Below are positions 53,391-63,690 of a stretch of DNA of 64,000 nucleotides, piece by piece. The notes under the pieces are model-generated. The model did no database searches, was not told the DNA's origin, and worked only from the letters and a program-made list of their open reading frames with translations. The translations under genes were made by a program, and so were the position numbers. The stretch covers positions 1-64,000 of the forward strand of contig NZ_JARPQB010000001.1 in NCBI RefSeq assembly GCF_029478665.1. The letters run 5' to 3'. The DNA comes from Pseudomonas entomophila. GTDB taxonomy: Bacteria; Pseudomonadota; Gammaproteobacteria; Pseudomonadales; Pseudomonadaceae. Position 1 is the stretch's first letter, and every line of letters starts with the position of its first letter.

Positions 53391-54566
53391 CTATCGGGTC
53401 ACGGTCCAGACCAGTACCTTGCTGGCGCAATTGTCCTCGGTTTCGAGGATTTCCAGGCGATAACGGCCGATCTTCAGGCACACCGCGCTTTCCGGGATGC
53501 TTTCCAGCGCTTCGGTGACCAGGCCGTTGAGGGTCTTCGGCCCGCCGTCGGAGGGCAGGTGCCAGCCCAGGGTGCGGTTGATTTCACGCAGCGACGCCGT
53601 GCCTTCGATGATGAAGGTGCCATCGGGTTGCGGGTGCACATGGGGGTTGTCGAGGCTGTGTTCGTCCTCGAACTCGCCGACGATCTCTTCAAGAATGTCT
53701 TCCAGGGTGACGATGCCCAGCACTTCGCCGTACTCGTCCACCACCACGCCCATGCGCCGTTGCTGCTTGTGGAAGTTCAGCAGTTGCATCTGCAGCGGAG
53801 TGCTTTCGGGGACGAAGTAGGGCTCGTAGCAGGCAGCCTGGAGCTTCTCGAAAGTGAGCTCGGCACGGGGCAGCAAGTGGCTGATCAACTTGGTGTTGAG
53901 CACCGCTTCGACCTGGTTGATGTCGTTGTGGTAGACCGGCAGGCGGGTATGTCGGCTGACGATCAGTTGCTCGATGATGTGCTCGATGGGGTCGTCGAGG
54001 TTGATGCCATCCACTTCGTTGCGTGGCACCAGGATGTCGTTGACGGTGACCTTGTCCAGCGCCTGCAAGCCTTCGAGCAGCCCATTGCGGGCCGGGTCTT
54101 CATCGAAGTCGTCGTGCTCCTGGGGGTGCAGCGCCACGGCGGTGGGCTGGATGCGAAACGGGCGCAGGATCAGCTTGGCGCCGCCATCGAGCAGGCAGCC
54201 CAAGGGTTGCAGGGTGGCCAGCGGCAGCTTGAGCAGGCTGGCCCCGAGGCTGAGAAAGGCGTGCGGATTGCGCCGGGCCAGGCGCCGCGGCAGGTATTCG
54301 GCCAACACCAGCAGCATGAGCGTGGCGCCCAGGCCGGCGAGCCAGAAGCCATGCTCACCATTGTGGCGCTGGCCGACCAGGCAGGCCAGGCCCAGCACCA
54401 GCAGTTTGCCGAGGCTGGCGCCGAGCACCAGGGCTTGGGCCGGTAGCGTGGGTTCAGCCTGGCCGTTGAGTTGCTGGCGGGCGGCGTCCACGGCAGTGAA
54501 CAGCGCCGACCACAGCAGTGCCAGTGCGAGTGTGCCGAGCAGCGGGGCGTACGGCAGGGTGTCCAT
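53391..54566 (-). CDS. CorC/CNNM-type protein with CBS domains
   Basis: A 391-residue protein of the HlyC/CorC family. An N-terminal region with three membrane helices (about 8-27, 45-65 and 72-92) is followed by a CBS pair (about 170-295, including VNDILVPRNEVDGINLDD and GVVDEYGEVLGIVTLEDILEEIVGE) and a C-terminal CorC-HlyC domain. Relatives handle magnesium or cobalt efflux. It overlaps no neighbour; the CcsA-like gene ends nine bases before its start on the same strand. Confidence 0.87.
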   Translation of the reverse strand: MDTLPYAPLLGTLALALLWSALFTAVDAARQQLNGQAEPTLPAQALVLGASLGKLLVLGLACLVGQRHNGEHGFWLAGLGATLMLLVLAEYLPRRLARRNPHAFLSLGASLLKLPLATLQPLGCLLDGGAKLILRPFRIQPTAVALHPQEHDDFDEDPARNGLLEGLQALDKVTVNDILVPRNEVDGINLDDPIEHIIEQLIVSRHTRLPVYHNDINQVEAVLNTKLISHLLPRAELTFEKLQAACYEPYFVPESTPLQMQLLNFHKQQRRMGVVVDEYGEVLGIVTLEDILEEIVGEFEDEHSLDNPHVHPQPDGTFIIEGTASLREINRTLGWHLPSDGGPKTLNGLVTEALESIPESAVCLKIGRYRLEILETEDNCASKVLVWTVTR

Positions 54567-54575
54567 GGGCGGCCG

Positions 54576-55385
54576 TCAGATATGCAGGATGAATTCGCGG
54601 ACCAGCTTGCTGCCGAAATAGGCCAGCATCAGCAGGCAGAAACCGGCGAGGGTCCAGCGGATCGCCTTGTGGCCACGCCAGCCCAGGCGGGTGCGGCCCC
54701 ACAGCAGCACACTGAAGACGATCCAGGCCACGCACGCCAACAGTGTCTTGTGCACCAGGTGCTGGGCGAACAGGTTGTCGAGGAACAGCCAGCCAGAGAT
54801 CAGCGACAGCGACAGCAGGCCCCAGCCGGCCCACAGGAAGCCGAACAGCAGGCTCTCCATGGTTTGCAGCGGCGGGAAGTTGCGGATCAGGCCGGATGGG
54901 TGCTTGTTCTTCAATTGGTGGTCCTGCAGCAACAGCAGCAGGGCCTGGAACACGGCGATGGTGAACAGGCCGTAAGCCAGGATCGACAGCAGGATGTGCG
55001 CCAGGATGCCTGGCTCCTCGTTGATCAGCGGTACCGTGCCGGGCGGGGCGAACTGGGCCAGCAGGGCGGTCACCGCGCCGAGCGGGAACAGCAGGACCAG
55101 CAGGTTTTCCACCGGAATGCTCAGGCAGGCGACCAGCGTCAGGGCGATCACCGCCACGGCGATCAGACTGGCGGCACTGAAGAAGTCGAGGCTCAGGCCC
55201 AGTGGCGTGATCAGCTGGAAGAACAGCGCGCCGCCCTGGGCAAGCACTGCCAATGTACCGAGCAGGCCGAGCAGCCGTTTGTCGGCACGGGCGCCACGGG
55301 CCAGGCCGGTGGCCTGGAAGACGGTCGCGGCCACATAAAGGAAGGCGGCGAGCAGATTGGGGATGAGGCTGGGTGAAGAGAGCAT
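54576..55385 (-). CDS. CcsA/YpjD-like inner-membrane protein
   Basis: A 269-residue protein with eight predicted membrane helices and the cytochrome c assembly segment around GILAHILLSILAYGLFTIAVFQALL, plus HLVHKTLLACVAWIVFS. YpjD-like members often lie beside ffh, as here. A role in cytochrome c or haem handling is inferred from family only. MLSSPSLIPNLL is chosen as start; the frame extends upstream without features. Confidence 0.83.
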   Translation of the reverse strand: MLSSPSLIPNLLAAFLYVAATVFQATGLARGARADKRLLGLLGTLAVLAQGGALFFQLITPLGLSLDFFSAASLIAVAVIALTLVACLSIPVENLLVLLFPLGAVTALLAQFAPPGTVPLINEEPGILAHILLSILAYGLFTIAVFQALLLLLQDHQLKNKHPSGLIRNFPPLQTMESLLFGFLWAGWGLLSLSLISGWLFLDNLFAQHLVHKTLLACVAWIVFSVLLWGRTRLGWRGHKAIRWTLAGFCLLMLAYFGSKLVREFILHI

Positions 55386-55503
55386 AAGTCCTGGCAGGCA
55401 AGCCCTAAAGGGACGGAGTTTGGCATAGAACGCAGTAGGCAAGGAAGACCGGAAAGCCTGCCCCTGTGCCTGGCGAGCGACTTGTACCGTATATGCCGGC
55501 CCA

Positions 55504-55528
55504 TTCGCCGGCAAAGCCGGCTCCTGCA
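55504..55528. repeat. Single REP half-element before ffh
   Basis: TTCGCCGGCAAAGCCGGCTCCTGCA, an inverted-type REP arm without a partner. Confidence 0.75.
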
Positions 55529-55616
55529 GGTGCGGCGCGCACGATCTCTTTACCTGCTGATGTCACCGAATATCTAGCCGACTGGCGTCAAGGTGTGCGC
55601 CGCCGTCGCTCTTCGC

Positions 55617-55622
55617 TATAAT
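55617..55622 (+). promoter_or_regulatory. Candidate -10 element of the ffh promoter
   Basis: A perfect TATAAT about 85 bp before the ffh start, preceded by GC. The -35 region seventeen bases upstream (TGTGCG) is poor, so support rests on the -10 alone. Confidence 0.45.
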
Positions 55623-55706
55623 CGCCGCCTTGTTGTGCCCAGCGCATGTACCTGTTCACCTGGGCGCCTGAAAAACCTCGGCTTTACTGGGCCTGAAAGG
55701 ATCACC

Positions 55707-57083
<1,377 letters not shown>

Positions 57084-57325
57084 TCGAATCCGGAGGGCTG
57101 CCCTGCTTTATATAAGAAGCGCGGCAGCCCTCCAGACCCCGCTTCGGCGGGATAACGGCCGCAACACAGCGGCTAAACCGGCAGAACTGAGCGGTCGGGC
57201 ATGTGCTCGCCGAAAAAGGCATTTGCAAATGTCCGTGTATTCCCCGAGAATATGCGGCCTTTTGGGCACCCGTGTGCCCATTGGGCATTCAGTTTTGCAG
57301 CACCGACTATAGGAACGATGTTCAC
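57084..57325 (+). promoter_or_regulatory. Structured 242-bp region upstream of rpsP
   Basis: Several inverted repeats occur. GGAGGGCTGCC (57092-57102) pairs with GGCAGCCCTCC (57123-57133). CCCGC-TTCG-GCGGG follows at 57138-57151. GGGCAC-CCGT-GTGCCC is at 57265-57280, overlapping TGCCCATTGGGCA. The first may end ffh transcription; the last could act in a leader. AGGAACG before the rpsP ATG supplies the ribosome-binding site. Confidence 0.5.
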
Positions 57326-57577
57326 ATGGTAACCATTCGTCTGGCCCGTGGCGGCTCGAAAAAGCGCCCATTCTACCACCTGACCGTGACCAACTCGCGT
57401 AACGCCCGTGACGGCCGTTTCGTTGAGCGCGTTGGCTTCTTCAACCCGATCGCATCGGGCGCCGAAGTCAAGCTGTCGGTCAACCAAGAGCGCGTCACCT
57501 ACTGGCTGAGCCAGGGCGCACAGCCGTCTGAGCGCGTTGCTCAGCTGCTGAAGGAAGCTGCCAAGGCTGCAGCCTGA
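57326..57577 (+). CDS. rpsP: 30S ribosomal protein S16
   Basis: An 83-residue ribosomal protein, recognised from [21 protein letters not shown] at the start (first part) and [19 protein letters not shown] near residues 27-45. It is needed for 30S assembly. First gene of the rpsP-rimM-trmD-rplS operon, conserved across proteobacteria. rimM follows after five bases. Confidence 0.97.
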   Translation: MVTIRLARGGSKKRPFYHLTVTNSRNARDGRFVERVGFFNPIASGAEVKLSVNQERVTYWLSQGAQPSERVAQLLKEAAKAAA

Positions 57578-57582
57578 GCAGT

Positions 57583-58119
57583 ATGAACGCGACGCCAGAA
57601 AAGGCTGACGACCTCATCGTCGTTGGCAAGATTTTTTCGGTTCACGGCGTTCGCGGCGAGGTGAAGGTGTATTCCTTTACCGATCCGATTGAAAACCTGT
57701 TGGATTATCCACGCTGGACGCTTCGGCACGAAGGCAAGGTAAAACAGGTCGAGCTGGTCAGCGGTCGTGGCTCCCAGAAGGGCCTGGTCGTGAAGCTCAA
57801 AGGCCTCGATGATCGTGATGAAGCCCGTCTTCTGAGTGGTCATGAAATCTGCATTTCGCGAAGCCTTTTGCCCAACCTGGCAACCGACGAGTACTACTGG
57901 TACCAGTTGGTAGGCCTGAAGGTCATCAATCAGGACGAACACCTGTTCGGCAAGATCGATCACCTGTTGGAGACCGGCGCGAACGATGTACTGGTGGTCA
58001 AGCCTTGCGCAGGCAGCCTGGATGATCGCGAGCGTCTGTTGCCCTATACCGGGCAATGCGTGCTGGCAGTCGACCTGGAAGCCGGTGTGATGCGCGTTGA
58101 ATGGGACGCGGATTTCTAA
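57583..58119 (+). CDS. rimM: Ribosome maturation factor RimM
   Basis: A 178-residue protein that binds S19 and assists maturation of the 30S head. The N-terminal barrel has VVGKIFSVHGVRGEVKVYSFTD near 15-36 (first part), and the PRC-barrel C-terminal domain contains EYYWYQLVGLKV and ends LPYTGQCVLAVDLEAGVMRVEWDAD (last part). Length fits the family. Confidence 0.96.
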   Translation: MNATPEKADDLIVVGKIFSVHGVRGEVKVYSFTDPIENLLDYPRWTLRHEGKVKQVELVSGRGSQKGLVVKLKGLDDRDEARLLSGHEICISRSLLPNLATDEYYWYQLVGLKVINQDEHLFGKIDHLLETGANDVLVVKPCAGSLDDRERLLPYTGQCVLAVDLEAGVMRVEWDADF

Positions 58120-58122
58120 ACG

Positions 58123-58875
58123 ATGGATACCCTTCGCGTAGAAGTCGTCACGTTGTTCCCCGAGATGTTCTCGGCCATCACGGAGTACGGCATTACCAGC
58201 CGCGCGGTGAAACAGGGGTTGCTGCAAGTGACCTGCTGGAACCCGCGGGACTACACCACAGATCGTCACCACACGGTGGACGATCGGCCGTTTGGCGGTG
58301 GTCCGGGCATGGTGATGAAGATCAAGCCTCTGGAAGACGCCCTGGCCAGTGCCAGGCAGGCGACCGGAGCATCGGCGAAGGTGATCTACCTCTCGCCACA
58401 AGGCCGCAAGCTGACCCAGCAGGCGGTCAAAGGCCTGGCCGAACAGGAGTCGTTGATCCTGATCGCCGGTCGTTATGAAGGCATCGACGAGCGCTTTATC
58501 GAGGCTCATGTCGATGAGGAGTGGTCGATTGGCGACTATGTGCTTTCCGGTGGCGAGCTGCCGGCCATGGTACTGATCGATGCGGTTACACGGCTGCTGC
58601 CCGGAGCTTTAGGGCATGTGGACTCGGCGGAGGAAGACTCTTTCACCGACGGTCTGCTGGATTGCCCGCACTACACCCGACCTGAGGTGTATGCGGATCA
58701 GCGTGTTCCCGACGTGTTGCTAAGTGGCAACCATGCACATATCCGGCGTTGGCGGATGAAGCAGTCCCTTGGTAGGACCTTCGAACGACGCGCCGATCTT
58801 CTGGAAAGTCGCTCGCTTTCTGGAGAAGAGAAGAAGCTGCTCGAGGAATACCTCCGCGAGCGGGACGATAGTTAA
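58123..58875 (+). CDS. trmD: tRNA (guanine-N1)-methyltransferase
   Basis: A 250-residue SPOUT methyltransferase that makes m1G37 in tRNAs, preventing frameshifts. [20 protein letters not shown] near residues 45-64 and the SAM-binding knot with [11 protein letters not shown] and [13 protein letters not shown] are clear. It acts as a dimer. It begins three bases after rimM. Confidence 0.97.
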   Translation: MDTLRVEVVTLFPEMFSAITEYGITSRAVKQGLLQVTCWNPRDYTTDRHHTVDDRPFGGGPGMVMKIKPLEDALASARQATGASAKVIYLSPQGRKLTQQAVKGLAEQESLILIAGRYEGIDERFIEAHVDEEWSIGDYVLSGGELPAMVLIDAVTRLLPGALGHVDSAEEDSFTDGLLDCPHYTRPEVYADQRVPDVLLSGNHAHIRRWRMKQSLGRTFERRADLLESRSLSGEEKKLLEEYLRERDDS

Positions 58876-58917
58876 CGTATCGATGGTGGATCAAGTTATC
58901 CATCTTAGGAGCACAGC

Positions 58918-59268
58918 ATGACCAACAAGATCATCCAGCAGCTCGAAGCCGAGCAGATGAGCAAAGAGATCCCGACCTTTGCACCCGGCGACACCGTTGT
59001 CGTCCAGGTTAAAGTGAAGGAAGGCGACCGCTCGCGTCTGCAGGCGTTCGAAGGCGTCGTCATCGCCAAGCGTAACCGCGGTCTGAACAGCGCCTTCACC
59101 GTGCGCAAGATCTCCAGCGGCGTTGGCGTAGAGCGTACCTTCCAGACCTACAGCCCGCAGATCGACAGCCTGGCCGTGAAACGTCGTGGTGACGTGCGTA
59201 AAGCCAAGCTGTACTACCTGCGCGACCTGTCCGGCAAAGCCGCTCGCATCAAGGAAAAACTGTCCTGA
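58918..59268 (+). CDS. rplS: 50S ribosomal protein L19
   Basis: A 116-residue ribosomal protein at the subunit interface, recognised from [18 protein letters not shown] near residues 21-38 and [18 protein letters not shown] near 63-80. Last gene of the rpsP operon; AGGAG lies before its ATG and a terminator follows. Confidence 0.97.
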   Translation: MTNKIIQQLEAEQMSKEIPTFAPGDTVVVQVKVKEGDRSRLQAFEGVVIAKRNRGLNSAFTVRKISSGVGVERTFQTYSPQIDSLAVKRRGDVRKAKLYYLRDLSGKAARIKEKLS

Positions 59269-59304
59269 GTACAGTTTGACCGGTGGCCCAGGCCATCTTG
59301 CGAG

Positions 59305-59333
59305 AAAAAAAGCAGCCTTCGGGCTGCTTTTTT
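59305..59333 (+). terminator. Rho-independent terminator after rplS
   Basis: AAAAAAAGCAGCC, loop TTC, GGCTGCTTTTTT: an eight-base-plus stem with A- and T-runs, about 35 nt after rplS. It ends the rpsP-rimM-trmD-rplS operon. Confidence 0.93.
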
Positions 59334-59358
59334 GCGTTTTGCGGTCACACATCGGCCT

Positions 59359-59380
59359 CTTCGCCGGCTTGCCGGCGAAG
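59359..59380. repeat. REP-like palindrome before the thioesterase gene
   Basis: CTTCGCCGGC-TT-GCCGGCGAAG, with flanking GGCC on both sides, forms a strong hairpin. It resembles the core of a P. putida REP. Confidence 0.6.
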
Positions 59381-59421
59381 GCCGCGACACCTTTCAAAAG
59401 CCCTAGCGATGTAAGCACTTC

Positions 59422-59832
59422 ATGACTACGCCCCGAGACCAGGAAATCCAGCGCCGCACCGAACTGTCGGTAACCCGCGTGACCAAGGCGGTGTTCCCCA
59501 ACACCACCAACCACCACAACACCCTGTTCGGCGGCACCGCCCTGGCGTGGATGGACGAAGTGTCGTTCATCGCCGCCACCCGTTTCTGCCGCCTGCCGCT
59601 GGTGACCGTGTCCACCGACCGCATCGACTTCAAGCACCCGATTCCGGCGGGTTCGATCGTCGAGCTGGTGGGCAGCGTGGTCAAGGTCGGCAACACCAGC
59701 CTGCAGGTGCAGGTGGATGTGTTCGTCGAGAACATGTACCTCGATGGCCGCGAGCGCGCCATTCATGGCGTATTCAGCTTCGTCGCCATCGACGAGGACA
59801 AACGCCCGGTGCCCGTGCTGCCAGCCTCCTGA
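59422..59832 (+). CDS. Acyl-CoA thioesterase, hotdog fold (YciA-like)
   Basis: A 136-residue hotdog-fold enzyme. NHHNTLFGGTALAWMDEVSFI near residues 30-50 carries the catalytic-region Asn and Asp of the YciA/BFIT group, followed by TVSTDRIDFKHPIPAG. It is expected to hydrolyse acyl-CoA esters in the cytoplasm; chain-length preference is unknown. It stands alone and converges on the antiporter gene with a REP pair between. Confidence 0.88.
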   Translation: MTTPRDQEIQRRTELSVTRVTKAVFPNTTNHHNTLFGGTALAWMDEVSFIAATRFCRLPLVTVSTDRIDFKHPIPAGSIVELVGSVVKVGNTSLQVQVDVFVENMYLDGRERAIHGVFSFVAIDEDKRPVPVLPAS

Positions 59833-59843
59833 CGTTCCCGCTG

Positions 59844-59929
59844 TTGTAGGAGCCCGCCTTGCTGGCGAACGCAGGCGCCACCGTTCTATCGTGGTGCGAG
59901 CGTTCGCCAGCAAGGCTGGCTCCTACAGG
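59844..59929. repeat. REP pair containing the stop codon of the antiporter gene
   Basis: TTGTAGGAGCCCGCCTTGCTGGCGAACG faces an inverted TTCGCCAGCAAGGCTGGCTCCTACAGG. The minus-strand antiporter gene ends in the TAG of the second arm. Confidence 0.87.
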
Positions 59930-61728
59930 TTGGATACGGGCTCGATCAACGCCACCAAGGTCCAGCCTGGTTGCGGCTGAAGCAGGCTTTCCGGGCTGGC
60001 CACATGCACCCAACCGTTGCTGTCGCGGGCGAACAGCAATGTCGCGCGCTCACCGTGCAGTTGCTGGTAGTCCGCCCAGGTAAATGCCTCGGTCAAGGTG
60101 GTGCTGTACAACTCGGCGCCCTGGTGCAGCAGCTTTGCCAGCTGTGCATAGGTCAACGGGCTCGACCCAAGCAGTTGCCCACGGTGCTCCTCGCTGGCCC
60201 GGTGCTTGTCGCTACGTTGTTTCTCAAGCCCGCTAGCCAGCACGAACAGCCGGCCATGGCCGAAATCATGGCGAAAGCGCGCGCAGGCCAACGCATTGAG
60301 CTCCCCTGCCGGCGACAACCCCAGCAGGTGGCCCAGGCCGACCAGGTCAAGGTGGGCGTCCGCATGCTGGGAGGCCGGGTTGCCGAAATAGGTGGGCAGG
60401 TTCTCCATGCGCGCGGCACGGATGTTCTCCCAGCTCGAGTCGGTCAGCAGCACCCGGCAACCGAGTTGTTGCAGGGCCTTGGCGATGGCCCGCGCGGGTG
60501 GGTTGGCACCCACGACGAGGAACCCGCTCGGTGCTGGCTCGGCCACCTTGAGCAGGCGCGCCAGTGGCCTGGCCGTGGCGCTCTGCAGCACCACGGTGCC
60601 GATGATCACGGCGAAGGTCAGCGGCACCAGCAGCAGCGCGTCCTCGTGGCCGGCCTCATCCAGGCGGATGGCGAAGATGGCCGATACCGCCGCAGCGACG
60701 ATGCCCCGTGGGGCAATCCATGCCAGTAGCGCGCGCTCCCGCCAGTTCAATGGCGAGCCCAGGGTCGACAGCCACACGTTCAGCGGCCGCGCCAGCAACT
60801 GGATCACCAGCAGCAGCGCCAACACCGCCGGGCCCAGGCCCAGCAATGCATGCAAGTCGAGGCGCGCGGCCAGGAGAATGAACAGCCCGGAGATCAGCAG
60901 CACGCTGAGATTCTCCTTGAAGTGCAGGATCTGCCGCACATCCACGCCAGGCATGTTGGCCAGCCACATGCCCATCACCGTGACCGCCAGCAACCCCGAT
61001 TCATGGACGATCTGGTTGGCAGCGATGAAGATGCCCAGCACCGCCGCCAGCGAAGCCAGGTTGTGCAGGTATTCCGGCAGCCACTGCTCACGCATGACCT
61101 GCCCAAGCAGCCATCCACCGGCAACGCCCAGGGCGCTGCCGCAGACAATCACCCCGGCGAAGGTCACCAGACTCTGGCTCACGCCGTCACCGGCGGCGCT
61201 GGCGATGATGAAGCTGTAGACCACCACCGCCAGCAGCGCGCCGATCGGGTCGATGACGATGCCTTCCCAGCGCAGGATATTGGCGATCGCCGCCTTGGGC
61301 CGCACCACGCGCAGCATGGGCACGATCACCGTGGGGCCGGTGACCAGGGTCAGGGTGCCGAACAGGATCGCCAGGGGCCAGTCGAAACCGAGCAGCCAGT
61401 GAGTGGCCAGGGCGATCACCAGCCAGGTGCTCAGCGCACCGACCGTGACCAGGCGGTGAACCACACTGCCGATCTCGCGCCATTGCGACAGGTGCAGGGT
61501 GAGACTGCCTTCGAACAGGATCAGCGCCACGGCCAGCGACACCAGCGGCATCAACAGTGGGCCGAACAACGCCTGGGGCTGCAGCCAACCCAGCACGGGC
61601 CCGGCGAGAATGCCGCACAGCAGCAGGAACAGAATCGCCGGCAGCTTGAGGCGCCAGGCCAGCCATTGGCAGAGCAGCGCGGCCGCGCCAATGCCGCCGA
61701 CACTCAAAAGAATCTGTTGTTCGTTCAT
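59923..61728 (-). CDS. Na+/H+ antiporter of the CPA1 type with a C-terminal nucleotide-binding-like domain
   Basis: A 601-residue protein. The first 400 residues form about 12 membrane helices with LILFEGSLTL, TGPTVIVPML, EGIVIDPIGAL and AWIAPRGIVAAAVSAIFA, which are marks of NhaP/YjcE-like cation:proton antiporters (the Asp in DPIGA is the expected ion site). Residues about 410-600 begin FLVVGANPPARAIAKALQQLG, a TrkA-N-like fold that may bind NAD(H) or another ligand to gate transport. Its stop is the TAG within a REP arm. Whether Na+ or K+ is carried is unknown. Confidence 0.87.
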   Translation of the reverse strand: MNEQQILLSVGGIGAAALLCQWLAWRLKLPAILFLLLCGILAGPVLGWLQPQALFGPLLMPLVSLAVALILFEGSLTLHLSQWREIGSVVHRLVTVGALSTWLVIALATHWLLGFDWPLAILFGTLTLVTGPTVIVPMLRVVRPKAAIANILRWEGIVIDPIGALLAVVVYSFIIASAAGDGVSQSLVTFAGVIVCGSALGVAGGWLLGQVMREQWLPEYLHNLASLAAVLGIFIAANQIVHESGLLAVTVMGMWLANMPGVDVRQILHFKENLSVLLISGLFILLAARLDLHALLGLGPAVLALLLVIQLLARPLNVWLSTLGSPLNWRERALLAWIAPRGIVAAAVSAIFAIRLDEAGHEDALLLVPLTFAVIIGTVVLQSATARPLARLLKVAEPAPSGFLVVGANPPARAIAKALQQLGCRVLLTDSSWENIRAARMENLPTYFGNPASQHADAHLDLVGLGHLLGLSPAGELNALACARFRHDFGHGRLFVLASGLEKQRSDKHRASEEHRGQLLGSSPLTYAQLAKLLHQGAELYSTTLTEAFTWADYQQLHGERATLLFARDSNGWVHVASPESLLQPQPGWTLVALIEPVSNL

Positions 61729-61796
61729 GCGGGCTCCCTCTGCATGCCTTGTTGTGAAAGACTAAGCGCCATTTCGCCGTTTGCCACCGAGTCTGC

Positions 61797-62693
61797 ATGC
61801 CAGCCCTAGACCACCCCCTGATCGACCAGTTCCTCGATGCCCTCTGGCTGGAGAAGGGCCTGTCCGACAATACCCGCACCTCTTATCGAAGCGACCTGGC
61901 GCTGTTCAATGGCTGGCTCCAGGAGCACGGCGTGGCGCTGCCCGACGCCGGTCGCGAGTTGATCCTCGACCACCTGGCCTGGCGTTTCGACCAGGCCTAC
62001 AAGCCCCGGTCGACGGCGCGGTTCCTCTCCGGCTTGCGTGGTTTCTACCGCTATTTGCTGCGTGAGCGGATGATTGCCGTCGACCCGACGTTGCAGGTCG
62101 ACATGCCGCAACTCGGTCGTCCGTTGCCCAAATCCTTGTCGGAAGCCGATGTCGAAGCGTTGCTCAAGGCCCCCGACCTGGGCGAGGCCATCGGCCAGCG
62201 CGACCGGGCCATGCTCGAAGTGCTCTACGCCTGCGGGTTGCGGGTGACCGAACTGGTCAGCCTGACACTGGACCAGGTCAACCTGCGCCAGGGCGTGTTG
62301 CGGGTGATGGGCAAGGGCAGCAAGGAGCGCCTGGTGCCGATGGGCGAGGAGGCCGTGCTGTGGCTCGAACGCTACCTGCGTGATGGCCGAGCCGACCTGC
62401 TCAACGGCCGGCCCAGCGATGTGCTGTTCCCCAGCCTGCGCGGCGAGCAGATGACCCGGCAGACCTTCTGGCACCGGATCAAGCACCACGCGCGGCTGGC
62501 GGGTATCGACAAGCCGCTGTCGCCGCACACCCTGCGCCATGCGTTCGCCACCCACCTGCTCAACCACGGCGCCGACCTGCGCGTGGTGCAGATGCTGCTG
62601 GGGCACAGCGACCTCTCCACCACGCAGATCTACACCCACGTGGCCAAGGCGCGGCTGCAGCAGTTGCACGCCCAGCACCACCCGCGTGGATGA
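61797..62693 (+). CDS. xerD: Site-specific tyrosine recombinase XerD
   Basis: A 298-residue recombinase that resolves chromosome dimers at dif with XerC and FtsK. The catalytic residues are all present: Arg149, Lys173, His244, Arg247, His270 and nucleophile Tyr279. The N-terminal SAM-like domain covers about 1-105. XerD rather than XerC is favoured by the length and the dsbC-hom neighbours, standard for XerD in Pseudomonas. Confidence 0.95.
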   Translation: MPALDHPLIDQFLDALWLEKGLSDNTRTSYRSDLALFNGWLQEHGVALPDAGRELILDHLAWRFDQAYKPRSTARFLSGLRGFYRYLLRERMIAVDPTLQVDMPQLGRPLPKSLSEADVEALLKAPDLGEAIGQRDRAMLEVLYACGLRVTELVSLTLDQVNLRQGVLRVMGKGSKERLVPMGEEAVLWLERYLRDGRADLLNGRPSDVLFPSLRGEQMTRQTFWHRIKHHARLAGIDKPLSPHTLRHAFATHLLNHGADLRVVQMLLGHSDLSTTQIYTHVAKARLQQLHAQHHPRG

Positions 62694-62846
62694 ATGATAT
62701 TCATGTTCCGCCGACCGGTGCCTGAGTACCCCTACTGCGCCGGTCTGTTGTGGTAGGCTTGGACGGTTTGTTGCAAGGGCCGACCGTTCGCCGCGTTCAA
62801 GACGCGAGCGATGCCCCTCCGGCCCCGTCCGCCTTCAGGAGTTCCC

Positions 62847-63608
62847 ATGCGCGTGACCCAGATTTTCGCCGCCGCCGCCCTGGCGCTGGCCAGCACCTTT
62901 GCCGCCGCCGCGGCCACCGAGACGGCTGCCGGTGCCGAGCAGGCGATCCGCAAGTCGTTGCAGAACCTCGAACTGGAAGTGCCGGTCGAGAGCGTCGCCA
63001 GCAGCCCGCTCAGTGGCCTGTACGAAGTCAAGCTGCAGGGCGGCCGCGTGCTGTACGCCAGCGCCGACGGCCAGTTCGTGATGCAGGGCTACCTGTTCCA
63101 GATCCAGGACGGCAAGCCGGTCAACCTCACCGAGAAGACCGAGCGCCAAGGTATCGCCAAGCTCATCAACGGCATTCCGGCCGGCGAGATGATCGTCTAC
63201 CCGGCCAAGGGCGAGACCAAGTCGCACATCACCGTGTTCACCGACACCACCTGCCCGTACTGCCACAAGCTGCACGCCGAAGTGCCCGAGCTCAACCGTC
63301 GCGGTATCGAAGTGCGCTACGTCGCCTTCCCGCGCCAGGGCCTGGGTTCGCCGGGTGACGAGCAACTGCAGGCGGTCTGGTGTTCGAGCGACCGCCGCGC
63401 GGCGCTGGACAAGATGGTCGACGGCAAAGAGATCAAGGCCGCCAAGTGCGCCAACCCGGTGGGCAAGCAATTCGCCCTGGGCCAGTCGATCGGTGTCAAC
63501 GGCACGCCGGCCATCGTGCTCGAGAGCGGCCAGGTGATCCCGGGCTACCAACCGGCGCCGCAGGTGGCCAAGCTGGCCCTGGCCGGCCAGCAGCAAGCAA
63601 CCAAGTAA
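62847..63608 (+). CDS. dsbC: Periplasmic disulfide isomerase DsbC
   Basis: A 253-residue protein with a Sec signal (1-22), an N-terminal dimerisation domain (about 25-85) and a thioredoxin domain with the active site CPYC (Cys136, Cys139). It corrects wrong disulfides in periplasmic proteins and is kept reduced by DsbD. The start MRVTQIF follows AGGAG; the open frame upstream adds 12 residues without signal character. It lies between xerD and hom, as in other pseudomonads. Confidence 0.95.
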   Translation: MRVTQIFAAAALALASTFAAAAATETAAGAEQAIRKSLQNLELEVPVESVASSPLSGLYEVKLQGGRVLYASADGQFVMQGYLFQIQDGKPVNLTEKTERQGIAKLINGIPAGEMIVYPAKGETKSHITVFTDTTCPYCHKLHAEVPELNRRGIEVRYVAFPRQGLGSPGDEQLQAVWCSSDRRAALDKMVDGKEIKAAKCANPVGKQFALGQSIGVNGTPAIVLESGQVIPGYQPAPQVAKLALAGQQQATK

Positions 63609-63690
63609 ATCATTCAGTACGCCGTCGTCATGGGGTGACGGCATGTTTCACGGTCGGCGCAGGTGCCGGCCGTTCAATGGGGAGTTCACA

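Larger units (their letters stand above)
55386..55706. other. 321-bp intergenic region before ffh
   Basis: Between the divergent YpjD-like gene and ffh. It contains a REP half-element (55504-55528) and a -10-like TATAAT at 55617-55622. No gene is seen. Confidence 0.6.
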
